DNA of 64,000 nucleotides from Sphingomonas gellani (GTDB lineage Bacteria > Pseudomonadota > Alphaproteobacteria > Sphingomonadales > Sphingomonadaceae). Position numbers and translations under genes: made by a program. This document shows positions 44,343 to 53,462 of the stretch, one piece after another. Location of the stretch: NCBI RefSeq assembly GCF_900110035.1, contig NZ_FOCF01000008.1:1-64000 (forward strand), read 5' to 3'. A model generated the notes under the pieces. The model saw only the letters and a list, made by a program, of their open reading frames with translations. It was not told the origin of the DNA and ran no database searches. Numbering within the stretch: the first letter of the stretch is position 1; the number at the start of each line of letters is the position of its first letter.

Positions 44343-45850
44343 GCGTTCGAATCCTGAGAGTTCTGGAAGGTCGCGGGAAGGTTGAGGCGAAAGGTTGCGC
44401 CCTCGCCCAGTCGCGACGCCACATCGATGGTGCCGCCGAGACGATAGGCCAGCGCACGCACATGCGCCAGTCCGATGCCCTCGCCTGGCTGATCCTGCGC
44501 GCCGGAGCGGCGGAACAGGTCGAAGATGCGCTGGTGATCGCGCGGGTCGATGCCGCGCCCGTTGTCTGCGACCGCGATCACCACCCGTTCGCGCATCCGG
44601 GTCGCGGACACGGTGATGCGGCCGGGGCGACCGGGTTGCAGATATTTGGTCGCGTTCTCGACCAGGTTGGACAGGATCTGCTCCACGGCGAAGCGGTCGC
44701 TGTTCAACGTCGGCATCGGCCGCTCCACCGTGACCGTCGCGCCCCGGTCGTCGATGACCTGACGCATCGCGGCAATGGCCGTGTCGGCGATGGCGGCGAT
44801 GTCCAGTGGCTCGGGCGCGATCACGCGGCGCCCCTCGCGCGACAATTTCAGAATTGCGTTGATCAGCCGGTCCATCTTCTGCGTGGAGGTGCGGATGAAC
44901 TTGATCGCTTCGGGCAGGTCCTCGCGCGCGGCCAGTCGCATGTCGTTGGTCAGCAGGTCGGGCGCGCGTTCCTCGACCCGGTCGATCAGCTCGCCCAGCG
45001 GCACCGTCGCGCTGTCCAGTTCGGCCGTGAAGCCCATGACGTTGACCAGCGGAGAGCGCAGGTCGTGGCTGACGATATAGGCGAAGCGCTGGATCTCTTC
45101 GTTCGCACGGCTGAGGTCGGCGGTGCGTTCCGCGACCTGTTCCTCCAGCGTCCCGTTCAGCCGGTTGAGCTGGTCGCGCGACGACGCCAGGTCGCGGGTG
45201 TAGCGCAGGATGGTCAGCAGGCTGACGATCGCGACCACCAGCAGGATCGCGCCGGCGATCGACAGAACGGTGTAGAACAGTTGCAGGCTGCGGCGCTGGT
45301 CGATGTCGCGGATCGCCAGCAGGCGGCGTTCCTCGCCCAGCATGGCCGACATCCGGGCGCGGATGCCGAGCAGGCGCTGGCTGCTCGCTTCTTCGGCAAA
45401 GGCGATCAGGGCGGCACTGCGCCGACCGGCATCGATCATCGCGAAAGACCGCGTGCGCAGGGCGAGAAGGTCGGACAGGCGCGTGCGCAGGTCGGCCACG
45501 TTCGCGCGCTGACGCGGATTGTCGGACGTCAGGGTGGTGACCCGGGCCATCGCCGGCGGCAAGTCCCGTGTGTAGCGGTCGTAATTGTCGCGATAGACCT
45601 GATTGCCGGTCAGCAGAAAGCCGCGGCGCGTCGTTTCCCCACGCTCCACCAGGACGCTGACGCGGTCCAGCGCCACTTCCACCTCATAGGTGTGGGCGAC
45701 CGAGTCGGTATGACGCTGATTCTCCCGCATCGCCCATGCCGCGGCCAGGCCCGCGACGAACAGGCACAGGAATCCCAGCACCATGAAGCCGACCAGCACC
45801 CGGCCGATGCGGCTTTTACCTGAGGCGAGGCGATTGGAAATGCCGAACAT
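44339..45850 (-). CDS. CHASE3-type membrane sensor histidine kinase
   Basis: 503 residues from the ATG at 45850. Two membrane helices (about 17-38 and 190-213) flank a CHASE3-like periplasmic domain (VSVLVERGETTRRGFLLTG, NVADLRTRLSDLLALR). Then a coiled coil, HisKA (FAYIVSHDLRSPLVNVMGF with the His), and ATPase (NLVENATKYLQPG, VADNGRGIDPRD, GEGIGLAHVRAL). First gene of the phosphorelay. Signal unknown. Confidence 0.9.
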   Translation of the reverse strand: MFGISNRLASGKSRIGRVLVGFMVLGFLCLFVAGLAAAWAMRENQRHTDSVAHTYEVEVALDRVSVLVERGETTRRGFLLTGNQVYRDNYDRYTRDLPPAMARVTTLTSDNPRQRANVADLRTRLSDLLALRTRSFAMIDAGRRSAALIAFAEEASSQRLLGIRARMSAMLGEERRLLAIRDIDQRRSLQLFYTVLSIAGAILLVVAIVSLLTILRYTRDLASSRDQLNRLNGTLEEQVAERTADLSRANEEIQRFAYIVSHDLRSPLVNVMGFTAELDSATVPLGELIDRVEERAPDLLTNDMRLAAREDLPEAIKFIRTSTQKMDRLINAILKLSREGRRVIAPEPLDIAAIADTAIAAMRQVIDDRGATVTVERPMPTLNSDRFAVEQILSNLVENATKYLQPGRPGRITVSATRMRERVVIAVADNGRGIDPRDHQRIFDLFRRSGAQDQPGEGIGLAHVRALAYRLGGTIDVASRLGEGATFRLNLPATFQNSQDSNA

Positions 45851-45908
45851 TCCGCCCGCGCTTACGCTGGCGAAACGAACTTGGCCAGTCGTCTCCGTTT
45901 GCCGGTGG

Positions 45909-46670
45909 TCAGAGCAGCAGTTCCTGCGCGTCCGGACGGCCGACGAAACCACCGCCCCGCCGCCGCGCCCGTTCCGTCTCAGCGGTGAACCGCACGTCCG
46001 CATCGCGATCGGTCAGGAAGTTGGCCAGGCTGTCGTCGCTGATCTCGCGCCAGTCCTTGCCCCGGTCCAGCCCGGTGCGCACGCGCGGCAGCAACCCCGG
46101 CTGACGCGACCATTCCAGCAGTTGCGCGACACCCGCCTCGTTCAACTGATCGCGCAGATGGTGCGCGGTGACATAGGCGTCGGGAAACGCGCGGTGCGCC
46201 GGCAGGCCGCGTTCATGCTCCAGCCCCTCTGGCTTCCGCCAGTACCGCAGCACCTGATTGGAAAAGGCGGGGCTTTGCGGCCACAGCCGCAGCGCGCATT
46301 TCCACGTGCAGATCCACTCCGCGCCACCCGACAGATTGGGCGAACAGAATTGCTGTTCGAAGTCGGCGCGATGCGCGGCCAGTGCGACCCGACGTGGATA
46401 CGGGTCCAGAACGCGGCGCGCCACGTCCTGCCACCACGGCGCATCCTGCACCCATTCGTCCAGGATATGGTGCACCGCCTGGGTAATCGGCGGGATCGGC
46501 CGGCCCGGATTGACGAACAGCTGTCCGCCCTCACCCTCCAGCCGCCAGAGCCCGTCCGCCCCCAGCGCCACGTCCTGCCAGCCGATTTCCAGCACCCCGT
46601 GCGCGGGCGGCGCATTGCCGGTGGTTTCCAGGTCGATGACGCGGATGATCTGCGGCTTGGGCGGAGGCAT
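45909..46670 (-). CDS. 3'-5' exonuclease family protein (DnaQ fold)
   Basis: 253 residues from the ATG at 46670. IIRVIDLETTGNAPP has the first DEDD residues, ALAAHRADFEQQF the second set, and LPAHRAFPDAYVTAHHL the final His/Asp. Resembles the exonuclease families of DNA polymerase III epsilon/ExoX. The C-terminal 70 residues (KDWREISDDSLANFL, TAETERARR) match those of sphingomonad homologues and ExoX-like tails. Likely acts in repair. Confidence 0.85.
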   Translation of the reverse strand: MPPPKPQIIRVIDLETTGNAPPAHGVLEIGWQDVALGADGLWRLEGEGGQLFVNPGRPIPPITQAVHHILDEWVQDAPWWQDVARRVLDPYPRRVALAAHRADFEQQFCSPNLSGGAEWICTWKCALRLWPQSPAFSNQVLRYWRKPEGLEHERGLPAHRAFPDAYVTAHHLRDQLNEAGVAQLLEWSRQPGLLPRVRTGLDRGKDWREISDDSLANFLTDRDADVRFTAETERARRRGGGFVGRPDAQELLL

Positions 46671-46716
46671 GGGCGTGAATTTGGGGGCTTCCTCCGCCGA
46701 ACGCAAATCCGGTGGC

Positions 46717-48093
46717 TCAGTCAGCGTCGCGCACGATGCCGCTGGCCGACAGGTGCCGGTCGATCGCCGCGACCAACCGCTCCGCCGCCGCGGCGTCGCG
46801 CCCCTCCGCACGCGCGGTCAGCATGTCCTGCGTGTTCGACGCGCGCAGCAGCCACCAGCCGTCGGGCGTCGAGACGCGCACGCCGTCCAGCCGGTTGACC
46901 TCCGCCCCCGCCGCCTCCAGTCGCGCGGCGACCTCGTCCACCACGCCGGCCATGCGCGCGCGCGGCACCGCGAACCGCATTTCCGGCGTCGTCACCAGCA
47001 CCGGCATCGCATCCTTCAACGCGGTCAGCGAGCCGCCCTTGCTGTGCACCGCGCTGATCAGGCGGATGGCGGCATATTGCGCGTCGTCGAACCCGTACCA
47101 GCCCGCCCCGAAGAAGATGTGACCCGACAGCTCGCCCGCGATCGGCGCGCCGAGTTCGTGCATCCGCGTCTTGATGATCGAATGGCCGGTCTTCGCCATC
47201 ACCGGCCGGCCGCCGAGCTGTGCGATTCGGTCGAAGAGATACTGCGTGGACTTCACGTCGCCGATGACGGGCGCGCCCGGATGCTCGGCCAGAACCGATT
47301 CCGCCAGAATGGCGAGGATCTCGTCCCCCCAGATCGGCCGTCCACGCCCGTCCACCGCGCCGATCCGGTCGCCATCGCCGTCGAAAGCCAGTCCGAAATC
47401 GAGCCGCTTCTCCACGACGAGGCGGGCCAGCGGCGCCAGGTTCGCCTCCACTGTCGGATCGGGATGATGATGCGGGAAATGGCCGTCCACTTCGGTGAAC
47501 AACAGGTGATGCTCACCCGGCAGCAGCTGGCACAGCTTCTCCACGATCGGACCGGCGGCGCCGCTGCCGGCATCCCAGCCGATGCGGAAGGCGCCGCCCT
47601 CATGCCCCTGCATCAATCGCGCGACATAGGCGTCGGCGATGTCGGCGTCGCTGACATCGCCCGCGCCCTGTTCCCAGTCGCCAGCCGCCGCCAGCCGCGC
47701 CAGATCCTGAATATCCTCGCCGAAAAAGGATCGGCCCTGCAGGGTCATCTTGAAGCCGTTATACTCGGCGGGATTGTGGCTTGCGGTTACCTGCACGCCG
47801 CCATCCACCCCTAGGGTCGCGGCGGCATAATAGAGCATCGGCGTCGGGCCGAGGCCGATCCGGATCACGTCGCACCCGCCCGCCGTCAGCCCTTCGACCA
47901 GCGCGGTCTCCATCGCGGGGGAGGTGAGCCGGCCGTCGCGCCCGACCGCGACACGGTGCCCGCCCGCACGTCGTACCCGCGTCGCGAACGCACGGCCCAG
48001 CGCGTGCGCATCGTCCGCGCGCAGCTGTTCGCCGGCGATCCCGCGCACGTCATATTCGCGCAGGATCGCGGGATCGATCCGATGACTCCTCAA
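46717..48093 (-). CDS. Phosphomannomutase/phosphoglucomutase
   Basis: 458 residues from a TTG at 48093 (GGGAGG 7 bases before), which gives LRSHRIDPAILREYDVRG and the usual family length. The phosphoserine loop is VTASHNPAEYNGFK, the metal loop AFDGDGDRIGAVD, sugar binding GELSGHIFF and phosphate binding RASNTQDML. Makes mannose-1-P and glucose-1-P for exopolysaccharide, LPS-like glycan and sphingolipid glycosylation. The gene is called pgmG in sphingan producers. Confidence 0.93.
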   Translation of the reverse strand: MRSHRIDPAILREYDVRGIAGEQLRADDAHALGRAFATRVRRAGGHRVAVGRDGRLTSPAMETALVEGLTAGGCDVIRIGLGPTPMLYYAAATLGVDGGVQVTASHNPAEYNGFKMTLQGRSFFGEDIQDLARLAAAGDWEQGAGDVSDADIADAYVARLMQGHEGGAFRIGWDAGSGAAGPIVEKLCQLLPGEHHLLFTEVDGHFPHHHPDPTVEANLAPLARLVVEKRLDFGLAFDGDGDRIGAVDGRGRPIWGDEILAILAESVLAEHPGAPVIGDVKSTQYLFDRIAQLGGRPVMAKTGHSIIKTRMHELGAPIAGELSGHIFFGAGWYGFDDAQYAAIRLISAVHSKGGSLTALKDAMPVLVTTPEMRFAVPRARMAGVVDEVAARLEAAGAEVNRLDGVRVSTPDGWWLLRASNTQDMLTARAEGRDAAAAERLVAAIDRHLSASGIVRDAD

Positions 48094-48233
48094 ACGCCAG
48101 CCTCCCCCTCTGTCACACGTATTCGGCGATACGCGAGCGCAACGAACGTCAGAGCACCGCAAAGGATGCGGCACCCCCTTGCACGTGGACGAGACAGGTG
48201 TACCATCCCGATAACACAGTCGGAGACAAGACC

Positions 48234-48968
48234 ATGATCCGCCCCACCTATGCCGCCCTGACGATCGCGCTCGCCACCCTGTCCATCACCGCCTGTTCCG
48301 CGAAGAGTATCTCCGGCGGCAGCGACGTGCCCGCCACCGGATCGGGTGGAGAGCGTCGCTTCGCGGTGTCCGGCTTCGATGAGGTCGGCCTGTCCACCTC
48401 CGCCGATGTGGACATCCGTGTCGGACCCGACTTTTCAGTGGTGGCCACGGGCGCGCCGGCCGCGCTGGACAAGTTGCGCGTGCGCAAGAGCGGCAACACG
48501 GTGGACCTGGGTCAGGAGCGCGGCGTGTCCTGGTCGCGCGGCGACACGCTGCACATCACCATCACCATGCCCCGCATCAAGGGGGCGTCGATCGGCGGGT
48601 CCGGGTCGATCAGCGTGGATCGGGTCGCGGGCGACTCGTTCGACGGTAACATCGGCGGATCGGGTCGGCTGTCGCTGGCACAGGTGAACGTGACCACCGC
48701 CAGTTTCGCGGTCGGCGGGTCCGGCGCGATCGACGCGGCCGGTCATGCGCGCCGCACGGAGGTGTCGATCGGCGGGTCCGGCAAGGTCCGCAACAGCGGC
48801 CTCGTCGCCGAGGACGCCGACATCACCATCGCCGGGGCCGGTGATGTGCAGGTGAACGCAACCAGGGCGGCCTCCGTCAGCCTTGTGGGGTCCGGCGACG
48901 TCACGGTAACGGGCGGCGCCAAGTGCAAGGTGAGCAAGATGGGTTCGGGCAAGGTGCGCTGCGGCTAA
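48234..48968 (+). CDS. GIN-domain (DUF2807) lipoprotein
   Basis: 244 residues from the ATG at 48234 (GGAGA upstream). The lipoprotein signal ends LSITACSAK. The rest is the DUF2807 head-GIN beta-helix-like domain: FDEVGLSTSADVDIRVG, LHITITMPRIKGASIGGSG and repeated GGSGSISV, GGSGRLSL, GGSGAIDA, GGSGKVRNSG units. Ends with a Cys pair (KCKVSKMGSGKVRCG). Bound to the outer or inner membrane. Function unknown. Tandem with a second GIN protein. Confidence 0.88.
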   Translation: MIRPTYAALTIALATLSITACSAKSISGGSDVPATGSGGERRFAVSGFDEVGLSTSADVDIRVGPDFSVVATGAPAALDKLRVRKSGNTVDLGQERGVSWSRGDTLHITITMPRIKGASIGGSGSISVDRVAGDSFDGNIGGSGRLSLAQVNVTTASFAVGGSGAIDAAGHARRTEVSIGGSGKVRNSGLVAEDADITIAGAGDVQVNATRAASVSLVGSGDVTVTGGAKCKVSKMGSGKVRCG

Positions 48969-49045
48969 GGCATCGTCTTCGGCCGCACGATCGGCCGGAC
49001 GTTGCCGGGTTGCGCCGGTGCGGCGGCGGTGCGACGCTGCCCGCC

Positions 49046-49750
49046 ATGCGTAGCGCCCTCCGATCCGCCGTCCTGCTCCTTCTCGCATGCGCCGGTACGG
49101 TCCACGCCGCCGAGCGCAGCGTCCACCCAGGCAGCTTCGATCGGCTGCGCTTGCGTGGCCCTTATGAGGTGACGGTGGCCAGCGGCTCACCCGGCGCGAC
49201 GCTGACCGGCGAGCGCGATGCGATCGAGGGGGTGGAGGTTCGACTCGACGGCAACACGCTGGTGGTGCAGCCTGGCAACAGCGGCTGGGGCACTTCACGG
49301 CCGCAGCGGGATTCGGACCAGCCGGTGCGGATCGCGCTGACCACGCCCCGCCTGGCCATGCTGGCCGTAGTCGGCGCGGCCCGGGTGAAGGTCGCCGCGA
49401 TGAAGGCGGACCGGGTGGATGTCGCGGTCACCGGCAGCGGCAGCGTGACGGTCGATGGGATCGCGACCGACATGGCCAACCTGTCGGCAATCGGCACGGG
49501 CACCCTGACGGTTGCCGGCCGCGCGGCCCGGGCCCGGCTGCTCGGCAACGGCGCGGCGACGATCGACGCCGCCGGGCTGGACACGGGCGAGATCTACATC
49601 CGCACCGACGGCACCGGCGACACGCGGGCACGCGCGCGGTACGGCGCGGATATCGGCAATTCCGGCGTCGGCCGGGTCGCGGTCGTCGGAACACCCAAAT
49701 GCCGCGTCGTGCCACAGGGCGGGCCTGTCTCCTGCGGCCAGCCGCGCTGA
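49046..49750 (+). CDS. GIN-domain (DUF2807) exported protein, paralogue
   Basis: 234 residues from the ATG at 49046. Signal peptide (VLLLLACAGTVHAA) followed by a second DUF2807 domain: SFDRLRLRGPYEVTVASG, VRIALTTPRLAMLAVVG and repeated AVTGSGSVTVDG, AIGTGTLTV, LLGNGAATIDA units. It also ends in a Cys pair (KCRVVPQGGPVSCG), matching the neighbour, which suggests a tandem duplication that has diverged. No lipobox at the usual place. Confidence 0.85.
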   Translation: MRSALRSAVLLLLACAGTVHAAERSVHPGSFDRLRLRGPYEVTVASGSPGATLTGERDAIEGVEVRLDGNTLVVQPGNSGWGTSRPQRDSDQPVRIALTTPRLAMLAVVGAARVKVAAMKADRVDVAVTGSGSVTVDGIATDMANLSAIGTGTLTVAGRAARARLLGNGAATIDAAGLDTGEIYIRTDGTGDTRARARYGADIGNSGVGRVAVVGTPKCRVVPQGGPVSCGQPR

Positions 49751-49766
49751 CGCAGCGGAACCGGCC

Positions 49767-50180
49767 CTAGATCAGCGCCAGTTCGGCCAGTCGCCCGACC
49801 AGCGCCGGCGGCATCACCTCCAGCCCGCCCGCGCCGCCGCCCAGATCGACCGGCGCGTCCGCCGCCTCCAGATAGCGCCAGCCCTGATGCGCGCGTTTCG
49901 GCCGGGCCTGCACCAGCACCAGCGCCGGGTCGAGGTGGATCGCGACCCGCCCGTCATCCGCCTCGCCAAAGCCGATGATCGGGCTGCGTGCGACAAGCTG
50001 ATGCTTCAGGATCCAGAACAGGGAGCCCTCCCCCTCCGGCCCGGCGACCTCCGCATGCCGTTTGGGCAGGTAGCGCGTGGTGACGACCAGCGGCCCCGCC
50101 TCCGCCCGGTCGCGCAGGCGCTGGGCGAGGTGGTCGACGCTGGGACAGGCGAACGCGACTTTGGTCAGGTGGAGCGGCAC
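49767..50180 (-). CDS. DUF1489 family protein
   Basis: 137 residues. MPLHLTKVAFACPSVDHL, VTTRYLPKRHAEVAG, GSLFWILKHQLVARSPIIGF and GWRYLEAADAPVDL are the conserved blocks of DUF1489, an alphaproteobacterial family of unknown function. It follows the mgtE gene by 54 bases on the same strand. Confidence 0.93.
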   Translation of the reverse strand: MPLHLTKVAFACPSVDHLAQRLRDRAEAGPLVVTTRYLPKRHAEVAGPEGEGSLFWILKHQLVARSPIIGFGEADDGRVAIHLDPALVLVQARPKRAHQGWRYLEAADAPVDLGGGAGGLEVMPPALVGRLAELALI

Positions 50181-50234
50181 CGCGCCGATGTGGCGCCCCC
50201 GCGTCCCCGTTCAAGCCTACCGCTCTACCGAACC

Positions 50235-51641
50235 TCAGCCGTGCAGACCGAGCGCGGCGGCAAGCCCCAGGAACGAGAAGAATCCCATCGTGTCGGTCAA
50301 CGTGGTGACGAACACCGCCGACGACACTGCGGGATCGATGTTGAACCGGTCCAACGTCACCGGCACCAGCACGCCGCCCAGGCCGGCCGTGACGTTGTTG
50401 ATGACCATCGCGCTCGCGATCACCAGCGACAGGTCGGCGCGGCCGAAGAACAGGAACGTGCCCACGCCGATCAACGCGCCCAGCATCACGCCATTCGCCA
50501 GCGCGATGCGCAATTCGCGAAAGATCATCCAGCGCGTGTTCGACGACGTCAGCTGGTTGGTCGCCAGCGCGCGTACCACCACCGCCAGCGTCTGCGTACC
50601 CGCGTTGCCGCCCATGCCCGACACGATCGGCATCAGCACGGCGAGCAACGCGAAGCTGGCGATCGTCCCCTGGAACAGCCCCACGACCGACGACGCGACC
50701 ATCGCCGTGCCCAGATTGACGATCAGCCAGAAGATGCGGGTGCGTACGGTCAGCCGGATCGGCTCGTTGATGTCGCCCTCGCCCGCGCCGGACAGGCGCA
50801 GCACGTCCTCGCCCGCCTCCTGCTGGATGATATGCACGATGTCGTCGACCGTGATCATGCCGACCAGCCGCCCGGACTCGGCCACCACGGCGGCGGAGAT
50901 CAGCGCGTATTTCTGGAAGCGGAGCGCGACCTCCTCCTGGTCCATGTCGACCGGGATCAGCGTCTGTTCGCGCTGCATCACGTCGGCGATCGCGATCTCC
51001 CGCGGGGTACGCAGGATCCACGACAGCGCGCAGGTGCCGACCGGATGATGCCGGCCGTCGACCACGAAGATTTCCCAGAAATCGGTGGTCAGCTCGTCAT
51101 GCCCGCGCAGGTAATCGAGCGCGTCGCCCACCGTCCAATGTTCCGGCACCGCGATCAGCTCGCGCTGCATCAGGCGGCCGGCGGATTCCTCCGGATAGGA
51201 CAGCGCCTCCTCGATGGCGGCGCGGTCGTCCGGCTCCATCGCGCGCAGGACCTCGCGCTGGTCCTCCGGCTCCAGATCCTCGATGATCGCGACCGCGTCG
51301 TCGGTGTCGAGTTCGGACGCGATGTCCGCGACCTCGTGCGGCTCGAGCGCGTCGATCAGGTCCTCGCGGACGTAATCGTTCATCTCGGCGAACACGTCGG
51401 CGTCGAGCAGGTCGGCCACCGCATGGGCCAGCGCGGGGCGATCCTCCTCCGGCGTCAGCTCGAACAGGTCGGCCAGGTCGGCGGGGTGGAGCGGCGACAC
51501 GAGCAGCCGCGCCTCTTCCGCGTCGCCCGCATCGACGGCATCCAGGACGGCCCGCACGAATTCCGGGCGCAGGCGGTCATCCTCGTCCAGTTCGGTTTCC
51601 GCTTCTGTCGAGGGAGCCTCGGGAAGTTCGGTCTCGGTCAT
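50235..51641 (-). CDS. mgtE: Magnesium transporter MgtE
   Basis: 468 residues. Acidic N-terminal superhelical domain (about 30-140, LHPADLADLFELTPEEDR), two CBS domains (about 145-270, MQRELIAVPEHWTVGDAL, VDDIVHIIQQEAGED) and five membrane helices with MPIVSGMGGNAGTQTLAVVVR, the conserved pore helix. Magnesium channel gated by the cytoplasmic Mg-binding N and CBS domains. The gene stands first of a two-gene leftward unit with DUF1489. Confidence 0.95.
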   Translation of the reverse strand: MTETELPEAPSTEAETELDEDDRLRPEFVRAVLDAVDAGDAEEARLLVSPLHPADLADLFELTPEEDRPALAHAVADLLDADVFAEMNDYVREDLIDALEPHEVADIASELDTDDAVAIIEDLEPEDQREVLRAMEPDDRAAIEEALSYPEESAGRLMQRELIAVPEHWTVGDALDYLRGHDELTTDFWEIFVVDGRHHPVGTCALSWILRTPREIAIADVMQREQTLIPVDMDQEEVALRFQKYALISAAVVAESGRLVGMITVDDIVHIIQQEAGEDVLRLSGAGEGDINEPIRLTVRTRIFWLIVNLGTAMVASSVVGLFQGTIASFALLAVLMPIVSGMGGNAGTQTLAVVVRALATNQLTSSNTRWMIFRELRIALANGVMLGALIGVGTFLFFGRADLSLVIASAMVINNVTAGLGGVLVPVTLDRFNIDPAVSSAVFVTTLTDTMGFFSFLGLAAALGLHG

Positions 51642-51768
51642 TGCCGCCTCCCTGTCGTGCCGCGTCGCGGCGCGGACTAGCCCGAGCGGGCGCGAATTGC
51701 CAGCAGCGCCGAATTGCCAGCACAGATGCGCCTCCCTATCTGCCGCGCATCACCCGCAGGAGTTAATC

Positions 51769-52227
51769 ATGGCCGAAACATTCCAGACGCTGACGATGAC
51801 GCTGGACAATGGTGACGTCACCATCCGCTTGCGCCCGGACCTGGCGCCCGAACACGTCGCCCGTATTGCCGAACTGGCGAACGAGGGGTTCTACGACGGC
51901 GTGCCCTTTCACCGCGTCATCCCCGGCTTCATGGCGCAGGGCGGCGACGGCGGTCGCGGCGACGGCACGGGCGGGTCGAGCAAGCCCAATCTGAAGCAGG
52001 AATTCAACGCGGAACCGCATGTGCGCGGCACCTGCTCCATGGCGCGGACCAACGATCCGAACTCGGCCAACAGCCAGTTCTTCATCTGCTTCGACGATGC
52101 CCGCTTTCTCGACCGGCAGTACACCGTCTGGGGTCAGGTGGAGAGCGGCATGGAGCTGATCGACGCGCTGCCCAAGGGTGAGCCGCCGCGTGAGCCCGGC
52201 AAGATCAAGACCATGCGCGCAAGCTGA
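51769..52227 (+). CDS. Cyclophilin-type peptidyl-prolyl isomerase
   Basis: 152 residues from the ATG at 51769, preceded by AGGAG. VTIRLRPDLAPEHVARI, GFYDGVPFHRVIPGFMAQGG, GTGGSSKPNLKQEF, GTCSMARTNDPNSANSQFFI and VWGQVESGMELID are cyclophilin blocks with the catalytic Arg and Phe/Gln residues. No signal peptide, so cytoplasmic (PpiB-like). Followed by a GC-rich hairpin. Confidence 0.94.
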   Translation: MAETFQTLTMTLDNGDVTIRLRPDLAPEHVARIAELANEGFYDGVPFHRVIPGFMAQGGDGGRGDGTGGSSKPNLKQEFNAEPHVRGTCSMARTNDPNSANSQFFICFDDARFLDRQYTVWGQVESGMELIDALPKGEPPREPGKIKTMRAS

Positions 52228-52234
52228 TGTGCAA

Positions 52235-52256
52235 GGGGCCGGCCGCGGTCGGCCCC
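52235..52256 (+). terminator. Hairpin after the cyclophilin gene
   Basis: GGGGCCG (52235-52241) and CGGCCCC (52250-52256) form a perfect 7-bp stem with an 8-base loop, starting 7 bases after the stop codon. No T-run follows. Weak intrinsic terminator, shared with the converging LysR gene. Confidence 0.45.
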
Positions 52257-52301
52257 GAAGCAAGTCCGGCGCCCGCGGGCGCACCGCGCGCGAGCACCTG
52301 C

Positions 52302-53189
52302 TCAACCCTCTCCCAGAACCCGCACCACCCAGTCGTGGAACAGCCGCACCGGCCGCGTCTGCAATGCGCGCGGGCGACACACGAACCAGTGGCTGTACGG
52401 GCTCTCGACCTCGATCTGCGGGAACAGCCGTACCAGGCGCGGATCGTTGGCATGTTCCAGATGACTGGCGTGCATGAAGGCGACGCCCAGACCCTGTGCC
52501 GCCGCCTCCAGCATCAGGCCGCCGGCATCGAAATAATCCACTGCCATCGGCTTCACCGCATCGACGCCCGCCGCCTGGCTCCACGCCGCGATGGTGTCAG
52601 GCATGTCGCGGTGGAGCAACGCCGTCAGCCCCGCCAGTTGACGCGGGTTGGTGATCGGATTGGGCCCGTCCAGCAGCGACCGCGCGCCGATGACGTACAC
52701 GGTGTTGGTGTCCAGGCGGCGCGCGTACAGCGTCGGATCCACCTCCCGCGCCAGCGCGATCACCGCGTCCAGCCCGTCGCCCAGGCGCGACACGCCGTGC
52801 CCCGCGGTGTCGATATCCAAGTGAAGCTGTGGATGCGTCTGACGCAATTCACCGACATGCGGGAACAGGCGCTGCGACGCATAGAGCGGCAGCACGCCGA
52901 GCCGCAGCCGCAACACCTCCGTACCGCTGGTCAACGATTCGACCGCATCGGACAGGCTGTCCAGCGCGGGCGCGATCTGGGCCAGCAACTGCTCGCCGTC
53001 GTCGTTCAGCACCATCGCCTGATGGCGGCGCGCGAACAGCGGCTTGTCGATGAAGCGCTCCAGCGACTGCACCCGTCGGCTGAGCGCGGGCGCGGACAGC
53101 GCCAGTTCCTCGGCCGCCGCCTTGATCGAGCCGAGCCGCGCGACCTGAACAAACGCCTCGATCGCGCCAAGCGGCGGTAGCCGACGCAT
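52302..53189 (-). CDS. LysR-family transcriptional regulator (GcvA-like)
   Basis: 295 residues. N-terminal winged HTH: AFVQVARLGSIKAAAEELAL, SAPALSRRVQSLERF and LFARRHQAMVLND. Substrate domain with LRLGVLPLYASQRLFPHV and GLGVAFMHASHLEHAND. The PPLGAIEAFVQVARLGS opening is of the GcvA/AmpR-like subgroup. Target genes and ligand are unknown. It lies between a cyclophilin gene and the AAA+ gene and is divergent from the latter with 273 bases between. Confidence 0.9.
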   Translation of the reverse strand: MRRLPPLGAIEAFVQVARLGSIKAAAEELALSAPALSRRVQSLERFIDKPLFARRHQAMVLNDDGEQLLAQIAPALDSLSDAVESLTSGTEVLRLRLGVLPLYASQRLFPHVGELRQTHPQLHLDIDTAGHGVSRLGDGLDAVIALAREVDPTLYARRLDTNTVYVIGARSLLDGPNPITNPRQLAGLTALLHRDMPDTIAAWSQAAGVDAVKPMAVDYFDAGGLMLEAAAQGLGVAFMHASHLEHANDPRLVRLFPQIEVESPYSHWFVCRPRALQTRPVRLFHDWVVRVLGEG

Positions 53190-53324
53190 GATGATCCCTT
53201 TTCCGCTACTCAGTTTATCATTGCACGAAATGCAATCGCGTCAACTCTTTTCGCACTTGCAACATACCGGCTGTTAGCGCATCCAGTGCAGGCCTTTCAG
53301 GCATCCTCTCCTAAAAACTTTCAC

Positions 53325-53355
53325 GGGCTGGCCTATTTGGGCCGGCCCTTTTTTT
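53325..53355 (+). terminator. Strong intrinsic terminator upstream of the CDC48-like gene
   Basis: GGGCTGGCC (53325-53333) pairs with GGCCGGCCC (53340-53348), one G-T wobble, followed by seven Ts (53349-53355). It lies in the rightward direction 108 bases before the AAA+ start codon, where no rightward coding gene ends, so it suggests a short upstream transcript (sRNA) or a leader attenuator. Confidence 0.75.
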
Positions 53356-53462
53356 GTGCCTCGGCCTCCCGTGCCGCGTTGTCGCCGCTGGAACCGACGC
53401 GGTGCCTCACGCGCTAGGCGGCATTCGCCTCAGCGTTCGATCGCGCGACAAGGAAGACATAA

